A DNA stretch of 50,894 bases from Actinomyces ruminis (GTDB lineage Bacteria > Actinomycetota > Actinomycetes > Actinomycetales > Actinomycetaceae). The notes beneath the pieces were generated by a model. That model was given only the letters and a program-made list of their open reading frames with translations, was not told the origin of the DNA and made no database searches. Location: assembly GCF_002154335.2 (NCBI RefSeq), contig NZ_MTPX02000020.1, positions 1 through 50,894 of the forward strand, in the 5' to 3' direction. Position 1 is the stretch's first letter. Every line of letters starts with the position of its first letter. Both the position numbers and the translations under genes were made by a program. Positions 10,119 through 19,918 of this stretch are shown piece by piece.

Positions 10119-10148
10119 ACGTATGCGGAACGGCGCTCGCCGTCAGTG

Positions 10149-10263
10149 CCTCTACTACGCCCCTTCCCCGTCAACAACGCTACTTAACGTTCTGCTGAAG
10201 GCCTCAGAGGTATACAGCAGACCGTTAACCGGCGTTGTTAACCCCGAACCGGCGTAGTAGACG
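10149..10263 (+). repeat. 115-bp palindromic element, copy 3
   Basis: Same orientation and length as copies 1 and 2, but of the sub-type with CTACTACGCC at the left end and GGCGTAGTAGACG at the right. The inner stem reads TCTGCTG instead of TTTGCTG, still pairing with CAGCAGA. It starts 30 bp beyond the repeat array of ATPase 1. Confidence 0.9.
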
Positions 10264-10301
10264 CCAGACGCCGTGGGAGGCCGGGGCGTGGACGCAGGCG
10301 G

Positions 10302-10514
10302 TCACTGCCTGGGATGCCCGCGCCGGTTGCGAACAAGCAGGACGACTTCTACACACAAGATGGCAAGCAAGATCCAGCGCGCGGTGCCCCATGGGGCTGC
10401 GGGCAGGAAGGTGAAGCACACGGCCGTGACCAAGGACCAGGCCAGGAGTGTGCGCAGGTGGCGCGGGGAGTTCAGGTACCGGCTGTTAGTGGAGCCGGCT
10501 CGAGCAGAATTCAC
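10302..10514 (-). CDS. Small two-helix membrane protein, unknown function
   Basis: A 70-residue protein from GTG 10514 with a good ribosome-binding site (GGAAGAAG, about 5 bases before the start). Two hydrophobic segments are visible, LLAWSLVTAVCFTFLPAAPW and ILLAILCVEVVLLVR, ending in a basic tail (RNRRGHPRQ). It resembles many uncharacterised small actinobacterial membrane proteins. No domain is recognised. It lies between palindrome copy 3 and the restriction genes. Confidence 0.5.
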   Translation of the reverse strand: MNSARAGSTNSRYLNSPRHLRTLLAWSLVTAVCFTFLPAAPWGTARWILLAILCVEVVLLVRNRRGHPRQ

Positions 10515-10653
10515 GGCTACTTCTTCCAGGGACGGCGGTTAGCTGCGTAGCTCACTGTAGTTGTTGTCTCAGGTATCCGAGTCGGCATGGGCATGGAGAT
10601 CGGATTCGGTTACTGGCTCAACGGCGTGTGGGACTGTAGTTCTTGGCCGGAGT

Positions 10654-11031
10654 GTGGCACGCGAGGATGACGATCTCATTGAAGACGGCGCTCCCGATGC
10701 CCTTGCCGACCCCTCGCTGATCGGCCGTTGGTACGTGCTCCCCGAACTGACACACCGGCTCTCCCCGGAGACTCTTGACCTGATCGACGCACGTCGGCAC
10801 TTCTGGAGCGAGTACCGCAACGCCGCGGGGCCCGCGGTGGCGTCGACCGGCTACGGTCTGGCCGCGGCGGCGCTCGCGGAGGCCACCGACGGCGTGCTCG
10901 CTTCCTTCGACTCCGCTTTCGACTTGGAGCACAACGGCGAGACCGCCGCGGAGTTCCTCTCCTGGTGGGGCGATCACCAGATCAACTTCTACGGCACGAA
11001 GCAGTTCCTCCGCTCCCACAGGGTGAACTAG
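10654..11031 (+). CDS. Hypothetical protein, start uncertain
   Basis: A soluble, acidic protein of about 125 residues if GTG 10654 is used (MAREDDDLIEDGAPD). The frame is open upstream to 10561, but that part looks non-coding in composition. Visible stretches are SLIGRWYVLPELTHRLSPE, DARRHFWSEYRNAAGP and FLSWWGDHQINFYGTKQF. I do not recognise a family. It lies immediately before a 53-codon frame and the type ISP restriction gene on the same strand, so it may belong to the restriction locus or be a separate passenger gene. Confidence 0.5.
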   Translation: MAREDDDLIEDGAPDALADPSLIGRWYVLPELTHRLSPETLDLIDARRHFWSEYRNAAGPAVASTGYGLAAAALAEATDGVLASFDSAFDLEHNGETAAEFLSWWGDHQINFYGTKQFLRSHRVN

Positions 11032-11041
11032 CCTTGACCGC

Positions 11042-11203
11042 ATGCTCGAACGAGCGTTCAACGATGACCGACTGGTTCTGACCCCCGACCCCTGGACAAC
11101 CGACATCAGCAGGCCGAGCCACGCCCTGAGTACGGATGTCAGGGCCTTGGTGCTTGCATCCACCCAACGCGGACCCGTCGATGAGCGCGACCTGAGTCTG
11201 TAG
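11042..11203 (+). CDS. Possible 53-residue protein upstream of the restriction gene
   Basis: An ATG 11 bases after the preceding stop opens 53 codons ending in TAG at 11201-11203 (MLERAFNDDRLVLTPDPWTT and on to ERDLSL). There is no clear ribosome-binding site and no known domain. The close spacing suggests translational linkage to the upstream hypothetical gene. It could equally be chance in GC-rich DNA. Confidence 0.3.
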   Translation: MLERAFNDDRLVLTPDPWTTDISRPSHALSTDVRALVLASTQRGPVDERDLSL

Positions 11204-11237
11204 ACCAGAAACAGGCCCACTGGGGGCTTGGCGCGCC

Positions 11238-11243
11238 TATGCT
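11238..11243 (+). promoter_or_regulatory. Putative -10 box of the type ISP gene
   Basis: TATGCT lies seven bases before the GTG at 11251, the spacing expected for a leaderless transcript starting at the GTG. This supports GTG 11251 over an ATG at 11239 that lies inside the hexamer itself. Confidence 0.5.
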
Positions 11244-11250
11244 GCCCTGC

Positions 11251-14200
11251 GTGAGCCAGTCCCGCGTCGCCGCCCTCCTCGATGAGCTTTACTTCAACGC
11301 CCAGACCCAGCGGGGCAAGGGCACGAGCTTCGAGCGCTTGGTCCGGCAGTTTCTCCTGACCGACCCCCGCTATGCCGAGCGCTTTGACGAGGTCTGGATG
11401 TGGAGGGACTGGCCGGGTCGCGGTGCCCGCCCGGACCACGGCGTCGACCTGGTGGCCCGCGAGCGCGACACCGGCGACCTGTGCGCGGTGCAGTGCAAGT
11501 TCTATGACCCGCAGGCTCGGGTCACCAAGGGCGACGTCGACACCTTCCTGGCAGAGTCGGGCACGGGCGAGTTCAGCTCGCGCCTGTTCGTGTCCACCAC
11601 CGACAAGTGGAACTCCGCGGCCGCAGCCACGGTGGAGAACCAGGCCATCCCGGTCTCCCGCATCGGCCTGAACGACCTGTTCAACTCCACCATCGACTGG
11701 GACAAGTTCAACCTCGCCACCCCCGAGGTGATGGAGCGCGCCGGCCGTAAGACGCTGCGCGAGCACCAGCGGCGCGCGCTGGATGCGGTGACCCAGGGGC
11801 TCGCCACAGCCGACCGCGGTAAGCTCATCATGGCCTGCGGCACCGGCAAGACCTTCACCTCGCTGCGCATTGCCGAAGCGATAGCTGGAAGCGGCGGGGG
11901 GGGGGTAGTACTTTTCCTGGTCCCCTCCATTGCGCTGCTTTCGCAGACGCTGCTTGAGTGGAGTGCGGAGGCCCAGGCGCCGCTGCGGTCCTTCGCGGTC
12001 TGCTCGGACAACAAGGTCGGCAAGGGCCGCGGCAAGACCAATCTGAGCGAGGACATCTCGGTGGTCGACCTGGCGATCCCCGCCACCACCGACGCCGAGG
12101 CCCTCGCCCGTCGGCTCACCCGGCCCGCCGCTCCCGTCGACGGCGTGACCCCCATGACGGTGGTCTTCTCCACCTACCAATCCATCGACGTCGTCGCCCG
12201 GGCGCAGGGGCTCGGAGCACCAGACTTCGACCTGATCATCTGCGACGAGGCCCACCGCACCACCGGTGCCACGCTCGCCGGGGCGGACGAGTCCGCCTTC
12301 GTCCGCGTCCACGACAACACCTACCTGCGTGGCCGCAAGCGCCTGTACATGACGGCGACGCCGCGCATCTACGACGACTCCACCAAGGCGCGCGCCGGCC
12401 AGAAGAACGCGGTGCTCGCATCCATGGACGACGCCGACACCTACGGCGAGGAGCTATTCCGCCTGGGCTTCGGTGAGGCCGTCTCCCGCAACCTCCTGAC
12501 CGACTACAAGGTGCTGGTCCTGACCGTCTCCGAGGACGCCGTCGCCTCCCGCATGCAGTCCTCCCTTGCGCGCAACGGTGAGCTCACCCTGGACGACGCC
12601 GCCCGCATCGTCGGCTGCTGGAATGCACTGGCCAAGCGCTCGGTGAACCTGGCCGAGTACGGCACCGACATTCAGCCCATGCGCACCGCTGTCGCCTTCG
12701 CCCGAGACATCAGGAGTTCCAAGCGTTTCGCCGCGTCCTTCAACGACGTCGCTGAGGACTACCGCAGCGGCCTGCCCGAGGGGGACGACGCCGTCGCTCC
12801 GTCGGAAGGCGCCTCCGCTCAGCGGCGGCTGGAGTCGGTCGAGGTCAGGCACGTGGACGGCTCCATGAACATCATGGAGCGCAACCGCCTGCTGGGCTGG
12901 CTCTCTGGCGAGACCGCGGCCGGCCCGGGAGCGTCGTCGTCGGGCGCCGGGAGTAGCGAGAACGACGCCGACGGCGCAGTGTCCTGCCGGGTGCTGTCCA
13001 ATGCCCGCTGCCTGAGCGAGGGCGTGGACGTGCCCGCCCTGGATGCGGTCATGTTCCTGTCACCGCGCAAGTCCCAGGTGGACATTGTGCAGTCCGTGGG
13101 GCGGGTCATGCGCCTGGCCCCGGGCAAGCGCTACGGCTACATCATCCTGCCGGTGGCCATCCCCACCGGCATGGCCCCGGAGGACGTGCTGGCCGACAAT
13201 GACACCTTCCGCGTGGTGTGGGAAGTGCTGCAGGCGCTGCGCGCGCACGACGAGCGCTTTGACGCCATGGTCAACAAGATCGACCTCAACCGCTCCAAGC
13301 CGGACAAGGTCGCCATCATCGACCCCTTCGGCACGCCCGCCTACGACCCCGACGACGACGCGGTAGACCAGGGTGAGCAGGCGGCCTTCGACCTGGCGTC
13401 GCTGGGCAAGTGGAAGGAGGCGATCTACGCGCGCCTGGTCCAGAAGGTCGGCAGCCGCCGCTACTGGGAGCAGTGGGCCAAGGACGTCGCCCAGATCGCC
13501 GCCCGCCACCGCGCCCGCCTGGAGCAGCGGGTGACCGACCCGGCGGTCGCCCCGGAATTCGCCCACTTCCTTGACGCCCTGCGGGCCAACCTCAATGACT
13601 CGATCACCCCGGCTTCCGCGATCGACATGCTCTCCCAGCACCTGGTCACCAAGCCGGTGTTCGACGCCGTCTTCGACGGCTACGACTTCTCCGCCACCAA
13701 CCCGGTGGCCCAGGTGATGGGGCGGATGCTGCGCGTGCTCGACGGCGCCAATCTGGAGGCGGAGACCGAGGAGCTGGAGGGGTTCTACACCTCCGTGCGC
13801 GAGCGCTGCGCCGGCATCGACAACGCCGAGGGCAAGCAGCGGATCATCACCGAGCTGTATGAGAAGTTCTTCTCCCAGGCCTTCGCCAAGACGGCGAAGT
13901 CCCTGGGGATCGTGTACACGCCGGTGGAGATCGTCGACTTCATCCTACGCAGCGTGGACCACCTGTCTCGTGAGCACTTCGGGCGGGGCGTCACCGATGA
14001 GGGCGTACACGTGCTGGACCCCTTCACCGGTACCGGCACCTTCATTGTGCGCCTGCTGCAGTCCGGGCTGATCACCCCGGCCGACCTGGCGCGCAAGTAC
14101 GCCAGCGAGCTGCACGCCAACGAGATCCTGTTGCTGGCCTACTACATTGCGACGGCGAACATTGAGGTCGCCTACCGCGACCTGTGCGGGCAGGCGCAGC

Positions 14201-16291
14201 GGGCCGGTGACGATGCTGGTGCCGGTGCGCGGGGCGTGGACAACGGCGGTTACGTTCCCTTCGACGGGATCGTGCTGGCCGACACCTTCCAGATGAGCGA
14301 GGGGGCGGGCACCCTGGACATGAGCTTCTTCGTGGCCAACAACGACCGCGCCGCCGCCCAGCGCAGGCTGGACATTCGGCTGATCGTCGCCAACCCGCCC
14401 TACTCGGTGGGGCAGGAGTCCGCCAATGACAACAACGCCAACCAGCGCTACCCCGACCTGGACCGGCGGATCGCCGATACCTACGCGGCCCGCTCCACGG
14501 GCACCAACAAGAACTCCCTGTACGACTCCTACCTGCGCGCCATCCGCTGGGCCAGCGACCGGCTCGGCGACGCCGGGGTGATCGGCTTCGTCACCAACGG
14601 CGGCTTCATCGACGCCAACACCGCCGACGGCGTGCGGCTCAGCCTGGCCGAGGAGTTCGCGCATATCTACGTATTCAATCTGCGGGGTAATCAGCGCACC
14701 GCCGGGGAGCTCTCGCGGCGTGAGGGAGGGAAGGTATTCGGAGGCGGCTCGCGTGCAACCGTCGCTATTACCTTCTTGGTGAAGGACCCGGCCCACAGTG
14801 GGAAGGCGGTGCTGCACTACCGGGACATCGGCGACTACCTGAGCCGCGAGGACAAGCTCCGCATCGTGGGCGACTCGCGCATCGAGGCCATGGACTGGGA
14901 GGTGATCACCCCCAACGAGGCCGGCGACTGGATCAACCAGCGCGATCCGCGCTACGGAACCTGGCAGTCCCTCGGTGAGGGGCAGGCACCGGTTTTCGAG
15001 TCGTACACCGCCGGAGTTCAGACGAATCGCGACGCCTGGGTCTACAACTTCTCCGCGGTAACCCTGCGGGAATCATGCCAGCGCCTCATCGACACCTACA
15101 ACGCCGAGCGGCAGCGCATCCACAGCGATTACGCCGCCGACTTGGCCGCGGGTGTTGCGGCGAAGGACCTGGTCACCACGGACGAGACCCAGATTAAGTG
15201 GACTCGCGATCTTTACCGGTCTGCGGAAAAGGACCGCGCTATTCGCTACAACGCGCACGCCACCTACACGGGCCTCTACCGGCCTTCTGCAAGCAGTGGC
15301 TGAACGCCTCCGACGGGATCATCTACCTCCCGGCGGTGCTGCACCGCTACTTCCCCACGCCGGCGCACGACAATCTGGGAATAGTAGTTATGGGTCCGAG
15401 GCCCGCTGCTACGTTCGCTGCTCTCATGACTTCCAGCCTCCCAGATGTAGCGTTGTTTACCTACACAGTGCAGTTCTTTCCGCGCTGGACCTGGGAGCAG
15501 GTCGACCAGCCCGCCCGGGACCCGGGCATGCTTGACCTTACTGCTGGTGCCGTCGTCGGCAATGAAGGCGAGAGTGCGGCTGAGGTGATCGGCGGTTACC
15601 GGCGGGTCGACAACATCACCGACGCCACCCTGCGTGCCTACCGGGAGGCCTACGGGCCGACCGTCAGCAAGGACGACGTCTTCTACTACGTCTATGGCTG
15701 CTGCACTCGCCCGACTACCGTAGCCGCTACGGCGCGGACCTGAAGAAGTCCTTGCCGCGCATTCCGCTGGTCGCCTCCCGCGCGGACTTCGTCGCCGTCG
15801 CCACCGCCGGGCGCGGGCTGGCGGACCTCCACCAGGACTACGAGACCGTGGAGCCCTGGGAGCTGATTCTGACCGTCGACGGGAAGGAGGTGCCGTGGGC
15901 GCAGCGCGACACGATTGACCCGGCGCTGCTGCACGTCACCAAGCTGCGCTACGCCAAGACCCGGGTGGATGGCAAGCAGGCGGATGACAGGAGCAGCATC
16001 GTCTACAACGAGCACGTGACCCTGTCGGGCATCCCGGAGACGGCTCAGGACTACCTGCTGGGCTCGCGCAGCGGCCTGGACTGGCTCATCGACCGCTACC
16101 AGGTGAAGCCTGACAAGGCCTCGGGCATCGTCAACGACCCCAACGAGTGGATGGCCGAGGGCGCGGGCCAGGGCAACATGGCGGCGCCCCAGCCCCGCTA
16201 CCTCCTCGACCTCATCGCCCGCGTCACCACCGTCTCCGTGCGCACGCAGCAGATCGTGCACTCCCTGCCCCCGCTGGACGTGCGCGATTAG
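11251..16291 (+). CDS. Type ISP restriction-modification enzyme (nuclease-helicase-methyltransferase in one chain; two frameshifts)
   Basis: A single-polypeptide restriction system of about 1680 residues, the length and layout of LlaGI/LlaBIII-type enzymes. N-terminal Mrr-like nuclease: HGVD at about residue 66 and AVQCKFY at about 81. SF2 helicase: Walker A ACGTGKT near 197, DEAH near 332, and SNARCLSEGVDVPALD with VGRVMRLAPGKRYG. N6-adenine methyltransferase: DPFTGTGTF near 923 and NPPYS near 1048. The C-terminal target-recognition part begins near 1250. One missing base near 15289 (YRPFCKQWLN) and another near 15690 (VYGLLHSPDYRSRYGADL) break the frame; restoring them gives continuous homologous sequence to TAG 16291. 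The target sequence cannot be predicted. If the breaks were real, nuclease, helicase and methyltransferase would remain without the recognition domain. Confidence 0.9.
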
Positions 16292-16346
16292 TTCTGACTC
16301 GGCCTCGTCTCGTCGGTCTTACTGGGCATGCCTGGCGAGTAGCTGG

Positions 16347-16691
16347 TTAGTCTTCGTCGGCGCGCATAAGTGTCTCGTGATCGCGGCCACCGTAGTAGAC
16401 GCCGAGAATCTCAACAGCCTCATCGGTTACGGCGAAGGCGATGACGGCTCGGCGTCGGAAACCGACGGTACGTACGCCGGGTCTGATGTCATCGCGAGCG
16501 CGCCCCACCATTGAGAAGTCGACCAAAGCCTCGCAGCGGTCCATAAGTGCTGACACATATGTCAGTGCTCGGCTGGGGAACCCTGACTCGTCCGCGATCC
16601 ATCGGTAGAGATCAGCCAGGTGTACTTGCGCCTGCTGGGAGTAGACGAGGCGGCGGGCTTTTGCTTCAGGCTTCGGATGTTGCGTGGGCAT
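16347..16691 (-). CDS. ParE/RelE-like toxin of a type II toxin-antitoxin pair
   Basis: A 114-residue protein from ATG 16689-16691 with the ParE/RelE fold features: RLVYSQQAQVHLADLYRWIA, RPGVRTVGFRRRAVIAFAV and EILGVYYGGRDHE. The start lies 26 bp inside the upstream antitoxin gene, so the two are translationally coupled in the usual antitoxin-first order. ParE toxins poison gyrase; RelE toxins cut mRNA. Sequence alone favours ParE because of the GVYYGGRDHE end. It sits between the restriction gene and palindrome copy 4. Confidence 0.85.
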   Translation of the reverse strand: MPTQHPKPEAKARRLVYSQQAQVHLADLYRWIADESGFPSRALTYVSALMDRCEALVDFSMVGRARDDIRPGVRTVGFRRRAVIAFAVTDEAVEILGVYYGGRDHETLMRADED

Positions 16692-16938
16692 GGAGGTCGG
16701 CGATGTGCGCGCGCACTGCCTCGGGAGACAAGGCTCGGGCGGGATCCTCGCGTAGCTCGTCATAGGCCGGTCCCACTTCGTTGCGGAGCCAGGAATCGAG
16801 AGCTTCTTCGCGGCTGAACAGTTCGCGGAGCCCGTTTGCGACGGCGGTACTGCGGCTGGCGTACGCACCGGACGCCACGCGCTGATCCAGTTCAGCGGCC
16901 AGTCCATCTGGAACGGTGACAGTCAGCGTTCTGCTCAC
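16666..16938 (-). CDS. ParD/CopG-like ribbon-helix-helix antitoxin
   Basis: A 90-residue protein starting at GTG 16936-16938, behind a strong ribosome-binding site (AAGGAGGT). The N-terminus SRTLTVTVPDGLAAELDQRV is a typical ribbon-helix-helix DNA-binding segment, followed by GAYASRSTAVANGLRELFSR. The acidic C-terminal half (DELREDPARALSPEAVRAHI) would bind and neutralise the toxin. The pair is probably autorepressed by binding of the ribbon-helix-helix dimer to its promoter. Confidence 0.85.
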   Translation of the reverse strand: MSRTLTVTVPDGLAAELDQRVASGAYASRSTAVANGLRELFSREEALDSWLRNEVGPAYDELREDPARALSPEAVRAHIADLHAHATSEA

Positions 16939-17081
16939 CGGGACCTCCTTCCGCCGTCGTGATGATTCTATGCGTCTGTTGCGGAGCGCAAAAGGACGCT
17001 TGTAGGACGGCTCACCCTCTAGGTCGTGGGCGCGGGCCGGGAGCGGCCGTTGTCGGCAGGGGCGATCGCTGCCCACAGCCC

Positions 17082-17196
17082 CGTCTACTACGCGCCTTCC
17101 CCGTTAACAACGCTACTTAACGTTCTGCTGAAGGCCTCAGAGGTATACAGCAGACCGTTAACTGGCGTTGTTAACCCCGAAACGGCGTAGTAGACA
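17082..17196 (+). repeat. 115-bp palindromic element, copy 4
   Basis: The last copy, with CGTCTACTACGC at the left and GGCGTAGTAGAC at the right, TCTGCTG/CAGCAGA inner stem and GTTAACAACGC/GCGTTGTTAAC arms. It lies between the toxin-antitoxin operon (start 16938) and serC (start 17341), at the far edge of the accessory island that copy 1 opens. Confidence 0.9.
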
Positions 17197-17340
17197 CCTT
17201 CGTCCGGGCGGGCACGCAAGCGAGAACCCGGACGGAGACGGTAGCGCCGTGGGTGCCCGCCCTGCTGCACGCCCGCCACATCGACCCCACCCCATGAGAC
17301 GCTTTCGGCTACCAACCGCCCCCGCGGCTATCGTGTAGCC

Positions 17341-18423
17341 ATGCGCGTGTACAACTTCTCCGCAGGCCCCGCACAACTGCCGCTGCCCGTGCTCGAGCAG
17401 GCCGCCGCCGAGCTCACCGACTGGCAGGGCTCCGGCATGAGCGTGCTGGAGGTCTCCCACCGCGGGAAGGACTTCGTCGCCTGCGCCGCCGACGCCGAGG
17501 CCGCCTTCCGCCGCGTCGCCGGCGTCCCCGACAATTACCGCGTCCTCTTCCTGGCCGGCGGTGCCACCGGCCAGTTCTCCGCCATCCCCATGAACCTGGC
17601 CCCCCGCGGCGCCACCGCCGCCTACCTCAACACCGGCCAGTGGTCCAAGAAGGCCATCAAGGAGGCCGCCCGCCAGGGCGTGAACGTGCTCACCGTCGCC
17701 GATGAGGCCGCCTCCGCCTACACCACCACCCCCGAGCCCGGCTCCTTCGCCGTCCCCGCCGACGCCGCCTACCTGCACTACACGCCCAACGAGACCATCG
17801 GCGGCGTCGAGTTCCCCTACGTCCCCGACGCCGGCGACGTCCCCCTGGTGGCGGACTTCTCCTCCACCTACCTCTCCCGCCCCCTCGACGTCGAGCGTTT
17901 CGGCGTCATCTACGGCGGCGCCCAGAAGAACCTCGGCCCCGCCGGCCTGGCGATCGTCGTCGTGCGCGAGGACCTGCTGGATCGCGCCCGCCCCGACGTG
18001 CCCGCCATCTGGGACTGGAAGGTCATGGCCGGCGCCGACTCCATGCTCAACACCCCGCCCACCTTCTCCATCTACCTGCTCGGGCTGATCCTGCACTGGA
18101 TCGAGTCCACCGGCGGCCTGGAGGCCATGGGCGAGCGCAACCGCGCCAAGGCCGAGCGCCTGTACGCCGCCATCGACGCCTCGGACTTCTACACCAACCC
18201 CGTCGAGCCGCGTTCCCGCTCCTGGATGAACATCCCCTTCACCCTGGCGGATCCCGCCCTCGACGCCGACTTCCTCGCCGGCGCCGACGCCGCCGGCCTG
18301 ACCAACCTCAAGGGTCACCGCAGCGTCGGCGGCATGCGCGCCTCCATCTACAACGCCATGCCCGACGACGGCGTCACCGCCCTGATCGACTACATGACCG
18401 AGTTCGAGCGCACCCGCGCCTGA
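17341..18423 (+). CDS. serC: Phosphoserine aminotransferase
   Basis: Converts 3-phosphohydroxypyruvate and glutamate to O-phosphoserine and 2-oxoglutarate with PLP, the second step of serine biosynthesis. It is 360 residues with the signature start VYNFSAGPAQLPLPVLEQA, SGMSVLEVSHRG, FLAGGATGQFSAIPMNL, and the PLP lysine in GGAQKNLGP (Lys196). C-terminal FTNLKGHRSVGGMRASIYNAM is also typical. A hexamer TATCGT six bases before the ATG may be a -10 box of a leaderless transcript. serA follows 46 bp later on the same strand, so the two probably form an operon. Frame intact. Confidence 0.96.
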   Translation: MRVYNFSAGPAQLPLPVLEQAAAELTDWQGSGMSVLEVSHRGKDFVACAADAEAAFRRVAGVPDNYRVLFLAGGATGQFSAIPMNLAPRGATAAYLNTGQWSKKAIKEAARQGVNVLTVADEAASAYTTTPEPGSFAVPADAAYLHYTPNETIGGVEFPYVPDAGDVPLVADFSSTYLSRPLDVERFGVIYGGAQKNLGPAGLAIVVVREDLLDRARPDVPAIWDWKVMAGADSMLNTPPTFSIYLLGLILHWIESTGGLEAMGERNRAKAERLYAAIDASDFYTNPVEPRSRSWMNIPFTLADPALDADFLAGADAAGLTNLKGHRSVGGMRASIYNAMPDDGVTALIDYMTEFERTRA

Positions 18424-18469
18424 CGGCCCCGCTCGGAAGCTCCGCAGAACCTCAGGAGAAGCCACCGCC

Positions 18470-19656
18470 ATGACCAAGCAGTTCCGCATCCAGACCCTCA
18501 ACGCCATCTCCGGCGCCGGCCTGTCCCGCTTCCCCGACGAGCGCTACGACGTCGGCGGCAACGTCACCGAGCCGCACGCCCTGCTGGTGCGCTCGGCCAA
18601 GCTGCACGACGTGCCGATCCCCGACTCGGTAATGGCGATCGCCCGCGCCGGCGCCGGCACCAACAACATCCCGGTCGACGCCATGACTCGGCGCGGCATT
18701 CCGGTGTTCAACACCCCCGGCGCCAACGCCAACGCCGTCAAGGAGCTGGTGCTCGCCGGACTGTTCATCGCCTCCCGCAACCTCATCCCCGCTGCCCGCT
18801 TCGCCCACGAGCTCACCGGCGACGACGCGAGATCGCCCGCGCCGTCGAGGCCGGCAAGAAGCAGTTCGTCGGCTTCGAGCTGCCCGGACGCACCCTCGGC
18901 GTGATCGGCCTGGGCGCCGTCGGCGTGCAGGTGGCCAACGCCGCGCTCGGCCTCGGCCTGAACGTGGTCGGCTTCGACCCCGGCATCAGCGTCGAGCACG
19001 CCTGGCACCTGAGCGCCGAGGTGGAGCGCGCCGAGACCATGGAGGAGGTCTTCCGCCGCGCCGACATCCTCACCGTGCACGTGCCGCTGATCGAGTCCAC
19101 CCGCGGCCTGGTCTCCACCCAGCGCATCGCCCTGATGAAGGAGACGGCGGTGCTGCTGAACTTCGCCCGCGCCGAGATCGTGGACGAGGCCGCCGTCGTC
19201 GCCGCCCTCGACGAGGGCACCCTGGGCGGCTACGTGTGCGACTTCCCGTCCACCGCCGTACACAAGCACCCCAAGTGCATCTCGCTGCCGCACCTGGGCG
19301 CCTCCACCAAGGAGGCCGAGCGCAACTGCGCCGTCATGGCCGTGGACGAGCTGCGCGGCTTCCTCGAGGACGGCCAGGTCCACAACTCGGTCAACTTCCC
19401 CGAGGCGGTGCTGCCGCGCGAGCCCGGCACCCGCCGCCTGGTGATCGTCAACCAGAACGTGCCCAACATGGTCGGCCAGGTCTCCACCCTGGTTGCCGAG
19501 CGGGGCCAGAACATCGCCAACCTGCTCAACCGCTCCCGCGGCGACCTCGCCGTCACGCTGGTGGACGTCGAAGGCGAACTCGATGAGGACGTGCTCGAGC
19601 AGTTGCGCGCCATCGACGGCGTCCTGTCCGCCCGCGCCATCGAGCCCGCCGTCTGA
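18470..19656 (+). CDS. serA: D-3-phosphoglycerate dehydrogenase (one frameshift)
   Basis: Catalyses the first step of serine synthesis, oxidation of 3-phosphoglycerate with NAD. With one base restored near 18827 (reading ELTGDDAEIARAVEAGKK) the protein has 395 residues. Motifs: RAGAGTNNIPVD, the NAD-binding GLGAVGVQVANAA, catalytic-region NFARAEIVDE, LPHLGASTKEAE with the catalytic His, and a C-terminal ACT domain (VIVNQNVPNMVGQVSTLVAE) for feedback control by serine. A ribosome-binding site (AGGAG) precedes the ATG. It is likely cotranscribed with serC. A CACGACC palindrome follows 33 bp after the stop. Confidence 0.95.
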
Positions 19657-19689
19657 CCGAGCGGAATCCGCCCGCGCCGGAGGGCTACG

Positions 19690-19769
19690 CACGACCTTCG
19701 GGTAATTCCACGACCTCGGGGTGCAAAGCACGACCTCCCCGGGGTCGTGGAACGTACCCCAAGGTCGTG
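19690..19769. repeat. CACGACC palindromic repeat, copy 1
   Basis: CACGACC occurs at 19690, 19709 and 19729, then its complement GGTCGTG at 19743 and 19763; like units are 19-20 bp apart. The halves can pair into a long hairpin. It lies directly downstream of serA and may end the serCA transcript. Confidence 0.8.
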
Positions 19770-19865
19770 TTTTGCGCGGGGCGAGGTCGGCCGGGGCGAT
19801 GGGCGGCGGGGTTCCCGGAGAGCTCTTGCTCGCGACCTGGCCTTCCCTTCTGCGCCCATCTGACC

Positions 19866-19888
19866 TACTATCTAGTAACTACTAGATA
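19866..19888 (+). promoter_or_regulatory. Promoter and perfect palindromic operator of the GH42-GH30 operon
   Basis: TATCTAGTA, AC, TACTAGATA at 19869-19888 is a perfect 9-bp inverted repeat with a 2-bp centre. TACTAT at 19866-19871 is a fair -10 box overlapped by the palindrome. It lies 31 bp before the GH42 start. The likely binder is the TetR protein encoded downstream at 23769-24413, because site size and symmetry suit that family. Confidence 0.65.
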
Positions 19889-19918
19889 AGCGGCGACGGC
19901 GCCGCACAGGAGGGCACC

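Noticed and set aside
7216..17196. Integron attC sites
   Set aside because: The arms do not show the RYYYAAC...GTTRRRY core arrangement, cassettes run in both directions, and no integrase is encoded in the window.
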